Shown here in pieces: positions 46,330-57,691 of a DNA stretch of 64,000 nucleotides. Position numbers and translations under genes: made by a program. Source of the DNA: Tiliqua scincoides (lineage: Eukaryota > Chordata > Lepidosauria > Squamata > Scincidae); NCBI RefSeq assembly GCF_035046505.1, contig NC_089821.1, positions 59,242,256 through 59,306,255 on the forward strand. Direction: 5' to 3'. The notes beneath the pieces are model-generated. The model did no database searches, had not been told where the DNA came from, and was given only the letters and a program-made list of their open reading frames with translations. The number at the start of each line of letters is the position of its first letter. Position 1 is the first letter of the stretch.

Positions 46330-46476
46330 CAGCCATTTTCAACCTTTTTCAGCTCATGGCACACTGACAAGGCACTAAAATTGTCAAGGCACACTACCAG
46401 TTTTTTACTTACATTAAATTACTACATTACCGTTAATCTTAAATTAATAAAATTAATACAATTAAATCATTACATT
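46330..46476. mobile_element. hAT left end, truncated
   Basis: It starts CAGCCATTTTCAACC after a potential duplication atctaata (46322-46329) and matches the A/T-rich left part of 2026-2396 up to aaatcattacat. The right end is not found; CR1 sequence begins at once. Confidence 0.7.
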
Positions 46477-47655
46477 TACAGACAAACTACACGCTGAGTA
46501 CATAAATATTTTCTTTTGTCTGTCTTAACCCTCCTAACACTCAATTTTAGTGGGTGTCCCCTGATTCTGGTGTTATGTGAGAGTGTAAAGAGCATCTATC
46601 CACTTTATCCTTCCCATGCATAATTTTGTATGTCTCAATCATGTCCCCCCTCAGGCACCTTTTTTCTAGGCTGAAGAGGCCCAAATGCCATAGCCTTTCC
46701 TCATAAGGAAGGTGCCCCAGCCCAGTAATCATCTTAGTGGCATTCTTTTGCACCTTTTCCATTTCCAATATGTCCTTTTTGAGATGTGGTGACCAGAACT
46801 GGACACAATACTCCAGGTGTGGCCTTACCATCGATTTGTACAACGGCATTATAATATTAGCCGTTTTGTTCTCAATACCTTTCCTAATGATCCCAAGCAT
46901 AGAATTGGCCTTCTTCACTGCTGCCGCACATTGGGTCGACACTTTCATTGACCTGTCCACCACCACCCCAAGATCTCGCTCCTGATCTGTCACAGACAGC
47001 TCAGAACCCATTAGCCTATATGTGAAGTTTTGATTTTTTGCCCCAATGTGCATGACTTTACACTTACGTACGTTGAAATGCACCTGCCATTTTGTTGCCC
47101 ATTCTGTCAGTTTGGAGAGATTCTTCTGGAGCTCCTCACAATCACTTCTGATCTTCACCACTTGGAAAAGTTTGGTGTCGTCTGCAAAATTAGCCACCTC
47201 ACTGCTCAACCCTGTTTCCAGGTTATTTATGAAGAGGTTGAAGAGCACCGGTCCCAGGACAAATCCTTGGGGCACACCGCTTTTCACCTCTCTCCATTGT
47301 GAAAATTGCCCATTGACACCCACTCTCTGTTTCCTGGCCTCCAACCAGTTCTCAATCCATGAGAGGACCTGTCCTCTAATTCCCTGACTATGGAGTTTTT
47401 TCAGTAGCCTTTGGTGAGGGACCGTGTTGAACACCTTCTGAAAGTCCAGATATATAATGTCTACGGGTTCTCCCGCATCCACATGCCTGTTGACCTTTTC
47501 AGAGAATTATGAAAGGTTTGTGAGGCAAGACTTACCGTTACAGAAGCCATGCTGATTCTCCCTCAGCAAGGCCTGTTCATCTATGTGTTTTGAGATTCTG
47601 TCTTTGATGAGGTATTCCACCATCTTACCCAGTGGGAAGTGAAATGGGATTGTGC
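46477..47655 (-). mobile_element. CR1 LINE, reverse-transcriptase part
   Basis: The antisense 311-codon frame (46547-47482) carries IIYLDFQKVFNTVPHQRLL, SGVPQGFVLGPVLFNLFINN, the palm motif NFADDTKLFQ, KCKVMHIGAKN, TDQERDLGVVVDRSMK and LGLFSLEKRCLRGDMIE. Upstream RT sequence continues to about 47655 in another frame. The 3' end is missing: the match to other CR1 copies stops near 46480, shortly after the YFFTQRVV region, next to a truncated hAT. It lacks the endonuclease and is inactive. Confidence 0.9.
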
Positions 47656-48802
47656 AATAGCCATTATTGATGGATTATTTATAATTATTGATATCTATAG
47701 CAAATATTTACTTCTCGCTTAGGACAACATATGGGACCTGAAAGGAATCCATTCCAAACACCAGTCAACCATAGACTCACTCAGTGCCTTCAGTTGGTTG
47801 TTCTCTCAGCACCATTTTCTGGATTGTAGCGGGATAACTAGCAGTGTTGAAATTAAGATTTTCAACTAATCTCTGTACGTGAATGTGCTGTGTGACTGTT
47901 TTGATAACTGCCCATTATGCACATACATTATGAATGAGACGTTCTGTATACCTTTCATCTCTATAAGGCATCCGGCCAGGAATATTTATTTGCCTCAACC
48001 CTTATAAATTTCAAACAAGTATCTCCCCAGCCAATATCTCTATATATCAAGATGTGTAGTTTTACTTTTATGACAACCTGGCTACTTACCATCTGAAATA
48101 CAAAACAATCAGACCATAGAGTAAGGCCCAGAAAATGCATCCAGCAAGTACAGCACCTAAAATGAACTTTCCAGCTGTAAGGAAAATTCACTGTATGAAA
48201 ATGAAATACAGGACAAATAATTTTCCATTAACCATTACCACCCATATTATATCCACACACTTAATATACTGTACGCCCTGTACTTTATTCCTAGGGCATT
48301 ATACACAATTTAGACACAATTACCATACATGTTAAGTTAGAATTCTTCTGTCCCAATATGCATCACTTTGCAGTAATGCATGTTGAAGCTCTTCTTGTTG
48401 CCCTACTTGTGAAAATGCACCAAGAGAGTGTATGTAATATTTATCACCCTCAAAAGAAAAAGGAGAGAGCAGAATCATTTGGCAGAGCATGCTTTAAGGT
48501 ACTATGGGCCTGTTTTAGGGAAGCTAAAACAATCGCTGGCAAAGCACCTTGCATGGGGCACTGACAACAAACATAATGGGTGGGATACGTAGCTCTGAAC
48601 ACTCCAGTTCAAGGTGTGGCTTGGCAATTTGTTATGAATGCACTGAATTGAGAACTAGAGAAAAATGCTAAGTGCATGTGTGTGTCCAAGAGGCAGACTA
48701 CACCATTTCTCTGCTCCAGCTATCAAACAAGCATTTAAAACTCTATGGTGGAGTCACTTGAACAGGTGACTAGTGGCAAAGAAACAGAAGGCAGGGAAAG
48801 AG
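47656..48802. other. Intergenic, no recognised feature
   Basis: No supported feature. Confidence 0.4.
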
Positions 48803-48805
48803 TTA

Positions 48806-48925
48806 GGGCACAATCCTAACCCCTTATATCAGTGCTTTCCAGCACTAAGGGCAATGCAGCTCGAAGGTAACAAACATTCCCTTACTGTGAGGAGGCCACT
48901 GACACAAGGGGTTAGGATTGCAGCC
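48806..48925. mobile_element. Foldback MITE, TTA duplication
   Basis: It runs from gggcacaatcctaacccctt to ggggttaggattgcagcc, with interior gaaggtaacaaacattccct. TTA lies on both sides (48803-48805, 48926-48928). It links the short class (same ends) and the long class (same interior). Confidence 0.8.
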
Positions 48926-48928
48926 TTA

Positions 48929-49523
48929 AATGCACCCCCACCCCCATGGCTTCCCTGCTCTTCTTCCCTTCCCAAGTTTAAAAAAAAAAAGATATTGGGC
49001 ACTGTGATTCCTCGTGTGTGGTGTTGTTTGCTCCCAAGTCGTCATGCCAAGCGACTTCCGTGGCTGGATCATGACAACTATGCTGGACTGCATATAGACC
49101 TGCAGAGTTCAAGGGTTCTGAGTTATAGATTAGCAATGGTCTGCAAACATAGATGTACATTTCTAAAAGATATTGGAGATTCGCCTCACATGGTTCATTC
49201 AGGTATGTGAAGGGGCAATGAAACATTCACATCCCAAGCATTCAATGTCATGCAGTATTGCTTGATTACTGCTGGAATGCTTATGATGAAGTTTTCACAG
49301 TTAGATTCCCAAACCGTCAATGTTCAGACTTTTCTAGTAACTAGATGTCTCGAGCAACATGTGTACCAAATTGCAGGTCTCTGGGTCATGAGGAAGTACT
49401 TTAACTATTTGGGAGTATGCTTCATGTGCCTCCATTCTGAGGGAGAGACAAATCCCCCATCTTCATACTTTTCTGTAATGTTCTTATGACTTCATGTAGC
49501 TCAAGTGCTCTTTCCTAAGTCAT
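48929..49523. other. Intergenic, no recognised feature
   Basis: No supported feature. Confidence 0.4.
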
Positions 49524-49534
49524 GTGGCAGTATT

Positions 49535-50161
49535 GGTTGGCAACTTTCAGTCTCAAAAGACAATGGTATAAGCCTACAGCACCCAGTATTCCCAGGTGGT
49601 CTCCCATCCAAGTACTAACCAGGCCCGACCCTACTTAGCTTCTGAGATCAGACAAGATCAGGCATCTGCAGGGTAACAGTTGCTGTTACCCCTGGGGGCT
49701 GGGGGATAAGAATAGGCCCTCAGTTTGGCTGTACGTGTTGTAAGAGGCGACTGAACAGCCACCGGGTAGATGGGACTCATCAGCCTGGGAAGGCAGCTCA
49801 TCTGAGAGAAGGAAAACTGATCCCAAACCTCTACTGCCTTGTGGCTACATCCAGTTATGGAAAAGGCTTCAGGAGTCAACCTCAAGGCAAAATCCGGAGC
49901 CGTAGTCCCTGAGGCAGTTCATGGCTGAACACAGTCATGTACTGGCAACTGCTGCGATGCTGCTGGAACCAACTGTATTGGCTTCTGCCTTTCCATTGGA
50001 CCATTCCAGCGATGTGGAGAGGGGGGATTTGCTGCATGGGTAACAGTCTATCCTCCATATTTACTTTACCCAGGCTTCATGCACTGGAGAGGACACTCTG
50101 TTCCAGAACCACCATTCAGATACCATAGTCTTCCAAGACTGAAGGATGCCAACAAGACAAG
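49535..50161 (+). mobile_element. Composite insertion: inverted 5S-SINE plus RTE-like LINE ends
   Basis: One unit is bounded by a perfect 11-bp duplication gtggcagtatt (49524-49534, 50162-50172). From the left it holds, antisense, a LINE-type tail (ggcaactttcagtctcaaaa, 49535-49569) joined to 96 nt of 5S rRNA-like sequence (49570-49665). Then comes a hairpin (cagggtaacag ttg ctgttacccctg, 49669-49694). Next, in sense, is a ~400-bp body of unknown origin, followed by the RTE-like 3' end (ttccagaaccaccattcaga, then taccatagtcttccaagact, to about 50155). Both outer ends therefore carry the same LINE tail pointing outward. The body may be the 5' UTR of the LINE, but no other copy in the window contains it. 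Confidence 0.75.
49570..49665 (-). repeat. 5S rRNA-derived SINE sequence
   Basis: On the minus strand this matches roughly the last 95 nt of vertebrate 5S rRNA: gatctcagaagctaagtagg, ggcctggttagtacttggat and gggagaccacctgggaatac, ending ggtgctgtaggctt. The internal A-box-like, IE and C-box (tggatgggagacc) promoter parts are kept; the first ~25 nt are missing. Several C-to-T changes at CpG sites and the fused LINE tail show it is a retroposon, not a working rRNA gene. Confidence 0.85.
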
Positions 50162-50172
50162 GTGGCAGTATT

Positions 50173-50604
50173 CCAACAATGCTGATACCCCAGTAAGTGA
50201 TTTCCAAGCATCTTTATAAATACAAAATTATAGAATGGTAGGTAGGAACAACTGAAATTTGATAGAGGCAGGAAAAACATAAACATGTAAGGCCACATTC
50301 AAACTAAGGTTAGTCATGAATTCAGTGTTCCATTCATCTTGGGCTGAGAAGCCTTAATACTAGAAGCAGTTACAGCACACAATATGGGATTTAATTATTA
50401 CTAACTTTAGCTGGACCAGAGCCTTACAGTGTGAGTTGGCCCTCTTTCAGGACTGAATGAGAGGAGTCCAGACAAGCCCTTGGTCTTGTTTGGTGTTGCT
50501 TACCAGACTCCTCTGATTTATTTTGAATGTGTAAGTAAATCAGATGTTGAAATGAGTTAAGGGATTGTTATCTCAGGGCCAGCTTCAGCACTTACTTAAA
50601 ACTT
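50173..50604. other. Intergenic, no recognised feature
   Basis: No supported feature. Confidence 0.4.
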
Positions 50605-50690
50605 TAAGGCTACAGCTATCCTACACTTGGGAATAAGTCCCACTGGACACAAGCTTACTTCATAGTAAACAAGCAAAAGATTGGGCTTTA
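50605..50690. mobile_element. Foldback MITE, decayed
   Basis: It runs from ggctacagctatcctacact to aaaagattgggctt with the mirrored aagtcccactgg core. Confidence 0.5.
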
Positions 50691-50982
50691 CATTGCTCAA
50701 AGAATTCATCCGGTTTCACGTGCCGGGGAGCAGTGAGATTTTTGGGATACATTGTAACCATGGTCTTATACAGAAATTCTCTGTAAAACAAAATGTGTCA
50801 TAAGGATTATTTAATAATGTCAAGTGAACCATTCTTTTCCCCCTTGCAGTTACTGGGCTCAAAGGTCGACATAATATCTGAAAGAATCATTTGTGCCAGG
50901 CTCACTAAAGAAAAGCTGACAACGTGATACAGATGTTTCTCTATTGATACTATTGCTTTACAACTAGCTAATGGCCCAATCC

Positions 50983-51362
50983 TATTGGGCAGCTGCACTG
51001 CCATAACTCATGCAGGACAACATGCTTTATGGCTATCACAAAAGGCAGCAAGCCATTCTGTGTAGTCGAATTAAATCAGCACAGAAAGGAGGGTGGAGTT
51101 AGGAGGAAGAAACAGGAAGGAGAATTGGGTGAAGAGGGTATGGATCAAGGCCAGAAAGGGGATGGTATTGGTGGTGCAGCTATATATAGCTGGCGCAGGT
51201 CCAAATAGACCCAGTGAGGCAGTGAAGATTTATCCCCAGGCAAGGGAACAAATGTTCGATTACCTAGAGGAGACCTCTGAGACTGCCCCCAGCAGAATGC
51301 AACGTATGCCTCTGTGGCATGGCTGCATTGGTGGTGTGTGTGATTTTGGTAGGATCGGGCTG
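50983..51362. mobile_element. Long foldback element
   Basis: It runs from ggcccaatcctattgggc to ggtaggatcgggctg, with a diverged interior. Confidence 0.45.
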
Positions 51363-51567
51363 CTAGTCTCACGACTTGTCTTCACTGCACTCACTTGCTG
51401 ACTGGTTAATTTGGCACCTAGTGCATTTCTTTGCAACTAAAATTCTGACCACCTATCCTTAGGGTACCATTCCTGTGGCTTCCAGCTGAAAGCAATATTC
51501 CAATAAGTACACGAAACTTCTTTTTTCCTATGTCCTCTCATACCTAGCTATTCTAGTACTTGATGGT

Positions 51568-51746
51568 GAGTCCAATCCTATCCAATTTTCCAGTGCCGGT
51601 GCTGTTGTACCAATGGGGCGTGCACTGCTTCCTGTGATGGGAAGGCAGTCACAGAGGCCTCCTCAAGGTATGGGAACATTTGTTCCCTTACCTCAGGGCT
51701 GCACTGAGGCTGCACTGGTGCTGAAAAGTTGGATAGGATTGGGCCC
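51568..51746. mobile_element. Foldback MITE, long class
   Basis: It runs from gagtccaatcctatccaatt to agttggataggattgggccc, with the mirrored cctcaaggtatgggaa core. The right flank is taa. Confidence 0.7.
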
Positions 51747-51749
51747 TAA

Positions 51750-52306
51750 ATTGTTTTACAAGATAATATAAAAATTAAATAGTGTCACAACAGGAGTGCA
51801 GCTGATACCAGCTGCACCAGCTGTCACCCTCAGGAGAAGGTGATACCACACCACCTGAACCTCTGTTTGGCAATCTTTGGCCCGCTCCAGGCACAGCCGC
51901 CTCATATTCTTGGCAATGATCATGTTTTGCCACTTGCTGGCAAGAACATGACATGATGTGTCCCAAAGAGGGCCAAAGATTGCTGTACGGAGGTGGTCCA
52001 GAGGTAGGCTTATCACATTAAAAGCAATGGGATAGCCCAGAAGGTCGGGGGAGATACGATTACATCATTATGTCACCCACAAACATTTGGAATGCTGAGC
52101 TCATGCAGGTAAGGACACACTGGATGATGCATACCCTTGGGAGCATATGTAAAAACTGAATCATTCCCACAACATATGCACCAGATGTTACATTAAAAAT
52201 GGCATGTGTGTGTTTCTTGGCTTCACAGAACTCTTCCTCAGACTAAAATGTTCATAGCACGAAAAGCAATATGAACATCTGTTTCAGCTGAAGAATTCTG
52301 TGAAAC
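51750..52306. other. Intergenic, no recognised feature
   Basis: No supported feature. Confidence 0.4.
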
Positions 52307-52309
52307 TTA

Positions 52310-53460
52310 TTTATTATTTATTTAAAAGATTTCTACCCTGCTTTCCTCTGCTGAAAGCAGAAGCCTAAGGGCCCAATCCTATCCAACTTTCCAGCACTGA
52401 TGCAGCCACAATGCAGCCCCAAGGTAAGGGAACAAATGTTTCCTTATCTTGAGGAGGCCTCTGTGAATTGCCATCATCCGTGACAGGATGCAGCACATGC
52501 CCTGTTGGCACTATATCAGCACTGGAACATGGAATAGGATTGGGCCCTAAGGCGGCTTACAATTTAAAGATTAAAAAATAAATAAAAATAAAAATACAAT
52601 ATGCAACAGAATTTAAAAAAAAGAAAAGAAAATACAACAATAGAAAAAGGAAATACAATGGGGGGGACACACCAATTGGAAGAGGGCAAAAATACTCAAG
52701 GAACTGCTATAGATGCACAGGAGGCAGACATCCCAAAAGCAAAACAAAACAAAAATGTTTTAAGCCCTTGCCGAAATGCCATGAGGGAGGGGGTAGATCT
52801 TAATTTTCCTGGTAGGGAGTTCCATAACTGTGGCACCACTACTGAGAAGGCTTGCCCCCATGCTGCCATCCCCCTAACTTGCGAGAAAGGCGGCACTTGC
52901 AAGAAAGCTCCCTCAGATGACCTAAGAGGGTGGGCTGGAATATATGGGAGAAGGTGGTCCCTCAGATAACATGGCCCCAAACCATGAAGAGCTTTAAAGG
53001 TCAAAACCAGCACCTTGAATTGGGCCTAGAAACGAATGGGCAGCCAATGTAGTCACTGAAGCAGTGGTTCAACAGAATCAAACCACCTAGCTCCAGTAGC
53101 CACCTTGACCACCGTATTCTGCACTAGTTGCAGCTTCCGAACCATCTTCACGGGCAACCCCATGTAGAGCTCATTACAGTAATCCAATCTTAAAGTCACC
53201 AGGGCATGGACCACTGTGGTCAGGTTCGACCCACTCAAGTATGGCTGCAGCTGGCACACCAGCCGGTACTGAGCAAATGCACCCCTGGCCACCGCTGTCA
53301 CAGGGAAAGCTGTGAATCCAGGAGCACACTCAAACTGTGCACCTGCTCCTGAAGGGGTAGTGCAACCCCATTCAGAGCAGACAGATGACTCAGTACCTGC
53401 ACCAAGAATTTCCTGACCAAAAGGACCTTTGTCTTTTCTGAATTCAATCTCAGCCTTAAT
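52310..53460 (-). mobile_element. L2-type LINE 3' end with nested MITE
   Basis: Antisense copy: a tail ttatttattatttatttaaa, then the 3' UTR ('aaggcggcttacaatttaaa'), then the coding end (FKVLVLTFKALHGLGPCYLRD; LRLDYCNELYMGLPVKMVRK). It aligns with the right part of 2535-4085 and fades near 53460. It is interrupted by the MITE at 52369-52547. Confidence 0.8.
52369..52547. mobile_element. Foldback MITE in L2, TAA duplication
   Basis: It runs from gggcccaatcctatccaact to ggaataggattgggccc. TAA lies on both sides (52366-52368, 52548-52550). Because the surrounding L2 sequence is known from other copies, this insertion defines the element ends exactly. Confidence 0.85.
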
Positions 53461-54019
53461 AAACCTGAAACTTAATGAACACTTTAAAATGACTGGGCAG
53501 ACCTCACCCTTCCCAAAAGGATAACATATCTTAGAATCTTTGGCTATTTCTGTAGTGCAATGATGACCACCAAAATCTGAGTCTACAAATCAAAATCTGT
53601 ATGGACAGAACTTTTGTATTGATCTCAGGATTATCACAGTCGTTTCAACATGTGCAGAGCTGAGTCGCCTTGAGCCCTTTTCTTACCTGCTCTATCCCCA
53701 TTTTCCCTTTCTGTCCAATTCAGAAGGTTATGTGGCACCAACTTTCCACCTGTTTTGCACCTGTCTGTGTATTACAGGGATAGGTAAGTACACAATTCTG
53801 CAGACAAACAACGTTTTTACTCTAGAAAGCTTATCCAGAAGCAATCATAGGTCTCCGTATTGTCAGTAAGGAATAATGCATTTATGCTGCGAGAACAGAG
53901 TGGGTACAATTATGAACAGGGAGGCGAAAATGTGCATCAATTCAAGAAGCATGAAGAGGAGCTGGTGATAAATGGCAAATGTGCTATACTCGGTTAAGAC
54001 AAGAGGTACCATTAATTTT
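53461..54019. other. Intergenic, no recognised feature
   Basis: No supported feature. Confidence 0.4.
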
Positions 54020-54198
54020 GGCTGCAATCTGAACCAACTTTCCAGCACTGACATGAGGGCAATGCAGCTACAAGTCAAGGGAACAAACATTGCCTTACCT
54101 TGAGGAGGCCTCCATGACTGCCCCCTGACTGCAGGATACAGCACATACCCCACTGGCAGAGCTATGCCAGTGCCAGAAAGTTGGTTAGGATTGTGCCC
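54020..54198. mobile_element. Foldback MITE, long class
   Basis: It runs from ggctgcaatctgaaccaact to agttggttaggattgtgccc. The right flank is tta. Confidence 0.7.
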
Positions 54199-54223
54199 TT
54201 AACGTTGAAATCTTACAGGGCAG

Positions 54224-54320
54224 ACTTAAAGTGCAATCCTAGGTATGTCTACTCAGTAATAAGTCCCACTGAGTTCAATTGAACTTACTCCAAGGTAAGT
54301 GTGCATAGGTACGTAGTCTT
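54224..54320. mobile_element. Foldback MITE, decayed right end
   Basis: It runs from taaagtgcaatcctaggt through gtctactcagtaataagtcc to gtgcataggtacgtag. Confidence 0.55.
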
Positions 54321-55180
54321 AACTTGGGGTTGACATTTAGATAAAGGTCCTTTTCACTATTCCAGGGGAATATGTTGAGGGGAGAAAAAAACAGGATTGT
54401 GTTTAGGAGAAATCACAACCATTTCAAAGTGAATTACTAAGAACATTTTGCTAATGCATGTGGTATGAAAGGCACATTTTCTAATAGGTTATAGAAAGGT
54501 ACTATTCGTGTATATTTATATTAGTGGGGAAATTACCCCTATGTCAATATGCTTTACAGTTTTCTGGAAACAGAGATGGATTTCACTTATTATAACTAAC
54601 CTGTCTGTGCTGTTTTACAGAGAGTAAAATGCTTTAGTAGTTTTAATTGACAAGTGTAGATAATCTCCAGAGCAAATGTCATGTATTATAGAAAAAGTAA
54701 AACTGCTGGCAGGAACATTACTGATTATTATGACACAATCAGTTCCAGAACTTATATCTCCTAGCAACAAAGTGTTTGCGATTTTGTAGTGGTATTAGTA
54801 AAACATACACATTTTACCATCATTCATGAATGCTACCACAGGGCCAGTTTATATTTCACACCTTGGGTGTTCAGTAGAAAATAATGCTAAAATAATGTGT
54901 ATCTTCTTAAAGATTTTTATGAGCCTACAAGCTATCTATTTCTATTTCCCTGTGCCTCTGAATTTGAAACAAGTCAACAAGAATCAATACAGCCAGTAAC
55001 TGATCCAGAGAAGCAATTTTGGGTTCAGAACAAGTTTTGATGCCATATTAAAATCATACATTTATTGTTTCAAATAGTGGCTCAGGTTTGTCTCTGAATG
55101 TAAAGCCTCTGTCTGGTCTCCAAATTTGCCCAGGGAAATAATAGTTTCTCATTATTCCTGAGGATAATGTAAGATAGTAG
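54321..55180. other. Intergenic, no recognised feature
   Basis: No repeats recognised over about 850 bp, unusual for this window. No exon seen. Confidence 0.4.
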
Positions 55181-55348
55181 GGGCCCAATCCTATCCAACT
55201 TTCCAGCACCGGTGCAGCTGTGACCCAGTCTGGAGTCTCAAAGGAAGCCTTGAGGAGGCTTCTGTGACTGCTTCCCCATCAAAGAATGCAGCAACACCTC
55301 ACGGGCACAGCTGCCCCAGCCCTGGAAATTGGAATAGGATTGGGTCCT
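55181..55348. mobile_element. Foldback MITE, long class
   Basis: It runs from gggcccaatcctatccaact to ggaataggattgggtcc. The flanks are tag and taa. Confidence 0.75.
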
Positions 55349-55451
55349 AAGGTTACAACAGGAAAGAGTGGATAGCAACTGAATTCAGTTAGGGGCTGCC
55401 AGATCAAAATCCCCAAAGAGTGATGGTGGCATTGTTGTGTTTATTCTATAC

Positions 55452-55901
55452 CAGGGGTGCCCAAACCCCGGCCTGGGGGGCCACTTGCGGCCCTCTGGGG
55501 CTCCCAATCCGGCCCGCGGGGAGCAGCTAGTCTCCAGTGAGCCTCTGGCTCTCTAGAGACTTGCTGGAGCCCATGCTGGTCTGATGCAACTGCTCTCAGT
55601 GTGAGGACGACTGTTTGACCGCTCACCTGAGCTGTGGGATGAGGGCTCCCTCCACTACTTTCTGTTTCACATCTGTGATGCAGCAGTGGTAGCGAAGGAA
55701 AGGCTGGCCTTGCTTTGTGCAAGACTTTTTATAGGCCTTGAGCTACTGCAAGACCTTCATTAATTCATATAAGTTCCATCTCTAATATATTCATTTATGT
55801 ACATTTATTCAAATTTTAAATGTAAATTAATTCTTTTTTCCCCCCGACACAGTGTCAGAGAGATGAAGTGGCCCTCCTGCCAAAATGTTTGGAGACTCCT
55901 G
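55452..55901 (+). mobile_element. hAT element, first of an inverted pair
   Basis: It starts CAGGGGTGCCCAAACC and ends gtttggagactcctg. It is flanked by ttctatac at 55444-55451 and 55902-55909. It belongs to the 10202/33197 family and has the same orientation as those. Confidence 0.9.
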
Positions 55902-55909
55902 TTCTATAC

Positions 55910-56374
55910 CAGGGGTGTCCAAAGTTTTTGGCAGGAGGGCAACATCAGCTCTCTGACACTATGTCGGGGGCTGGGGAAAAAAAGAATTAATTTACATTTA
56001 AAATTTGAATAAATTTACGTATGTTTACATAGGTGAATATATTAAAGATGAACTTATATGAATGAATGAAGGTCTTGCAATTGCTCAAGGCCTATACAAG
56101 GCCTTGCACAAAGCAAGTCTGGCCTTTTCTTTGCTGCCGCTACTGCATCACAGATGTTAAAAAGCAAGCAGTGGAGGGAGCCCTCATCCAACAGCTCACA
56201 CAAGAGGTTGAACAGTCACCCTCACTCTGAGAGCAGTTGCGTCAGGCCAGTGCAGGCTCCAACAAATCTCCGGAGGGCCAGAGGCTCATTGGAGACTGGG
56301 GGGTTTCCTGAGGGCTGCATTGAGAGGCCTCGAGGGCCGCAAGTGGCCCCAGGGCCGGGGTTTGGGCACCCCTG
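55910..56374 (-). mobile_element. hAT element, second of an inverted pair
   Basis: The same family reversed: it starts CAGGGGTGTCCAAAG and ends ggtttgggcacccctg. It is flanked by ttctatac at 55902-55909 (shared with the first copy) and 56375-56382. Confidence 0.9.
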
Positions 56375-56436
56375 TTCTATACTATAGCATAGCTGGGTTC
56401 TGAAAGAATGGAACTCAACATGATTTTGCTGGCATA

Positions 56437-56640
56437 AGACATAAGAAGAGGCTTGCTTGGATCAGCCCCAAACAAAATTTAGCTTAGCACTCTGATTCCC
56501 ACAGAGGTCTGCAAGATGCTTCCAGAAAGCCCACAAGGAGAACATGAGGGCCAGAGTTTGTTCCCCAGCAACCGGTATCCCAAGGGTGAGCCTCTGAAGC
56601 TGGAATTTAACTATTATGATGAACCTATTCTCCATAAGTT
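56437..56640 (-). mobile_element. CR1-derived 3' end, old
   Basis: Antisense relative of the CR1 terminus: acataagaagaggcttgctt, ggatcagccccaaac, agcactctgattcccac, followed by a squamate-typical stretch with agaaagcccacaaggagaac. It is diverged. Confidence 0.5.
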
Positions 56641-57122
56641 TGACTAAGTTTGTTTTAAAACCACCTACAATTACTGTTACATCAACATCATTAATGTGCT
56701 CAATGCTTTAACAATGCAAGAGAAGACAGGTCCATGCCCCAAGGGCTCACAATTTAAACTAATACAGAAGGGACAACAGAAGAAGAGGAGGGACAAGATG
56801 TTGGGGAATATGGACTATCGACACATCTTGTGACAATGCATTCCATAATTTAATTTTGCAAGGTGTGGACAAATGCATTGTACCATATATGAAGAAGACT
56901 TCCCATTGTCGGTCCTGAACCTACTGCCAATCAACAAAGCACATCTATCACTACGTGTGGTCTACCACTTGGGGAAAACTAAACTTTACCCAGTCATGTA
57001 CATCTGATTTTTTTTTAAAAAGAAGAGCAGCCATGGAAACTTAAAGCAGGAGACTGTTTAATCTTTGCCCTCTGGCCTTCCCTTCAAAGTTGCCCACTAA
57101 GGTCCCTCTCATGAGGGAAAAG

Positions 57123-57167
<45 letters not shown>

Positions 57168-57690
57168 CTCCATTCACTACACTGTTGCCTGTCAGGCATC
57201 TGGGCCAGGGAAAGATCCTTGGAAGAGTGGAGGGAATGGCCCTACTGCAACAACCTACTGTCGCCAAGTCAGTCCTGATACTTCATCTACCACATGTCCC
57301 ACATTTCCTTCTGGAAGTCTCAAGTCCATCCTTAGGACTCCAGCAATGGATGTAGCCACTTGGAAGTGTGGAAAGGTGGGGTTTAAATCTTTAAAGGAAT
57401 ATTTGGAGGGTGTGCCTCTGAACCTGGGGTTCTATTTAAGGAGTGTGACTAATAGCTGTTGATATACCTTTGTCTCCCGAACGGCCATCACATCTTATGG
57501 CCACAGATTCCACAAGTGAAGAATGTGGTTGACTGCTGTCTGTCCCTGGTGATGAGCACTTAATACTCCCTGACACATCTTGCCCTAATACTCATGTGTG
57601 TGCTGTCTTGAGTGTGTGCTGTCTTACATGCCTCTGCTATCCACCCTGCAGTTATTCCCATCATCTTGAGCTGCAAAGGCCAGAGAATTT
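56641..57690. other. Intergenic; retroposon scrap and microsatellite
   Basis: 56655-56770 resembles the retroposon end at 4735 (ccaagggctcacaatttaaa). 57123-57168 is (GT)n followed by (GA)n. Nothing else is recognised. Confidence 0.45.
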
Positions 57691-57691
57691 T

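Noticed and set aside
46547-47482. Telomerase or other host reverse transcriptase
   Set aside because: The palm and flanking motifs are those of CR1, and the N- and C-terminal blocks match the other CR1 copies here.
49570-49665. 5S rRNA gene
   Set aside because: It lacks the first ~25 nt, has CpG-type decay, no terminator T run and a LINE tail fused to its end; it is a retroposon.
55452-56374. One large ~920-bp DNA element with hAT ends
   Set aside because: A third internal ttctatac and internal TIR ends show two separate copies in opposite orientation.
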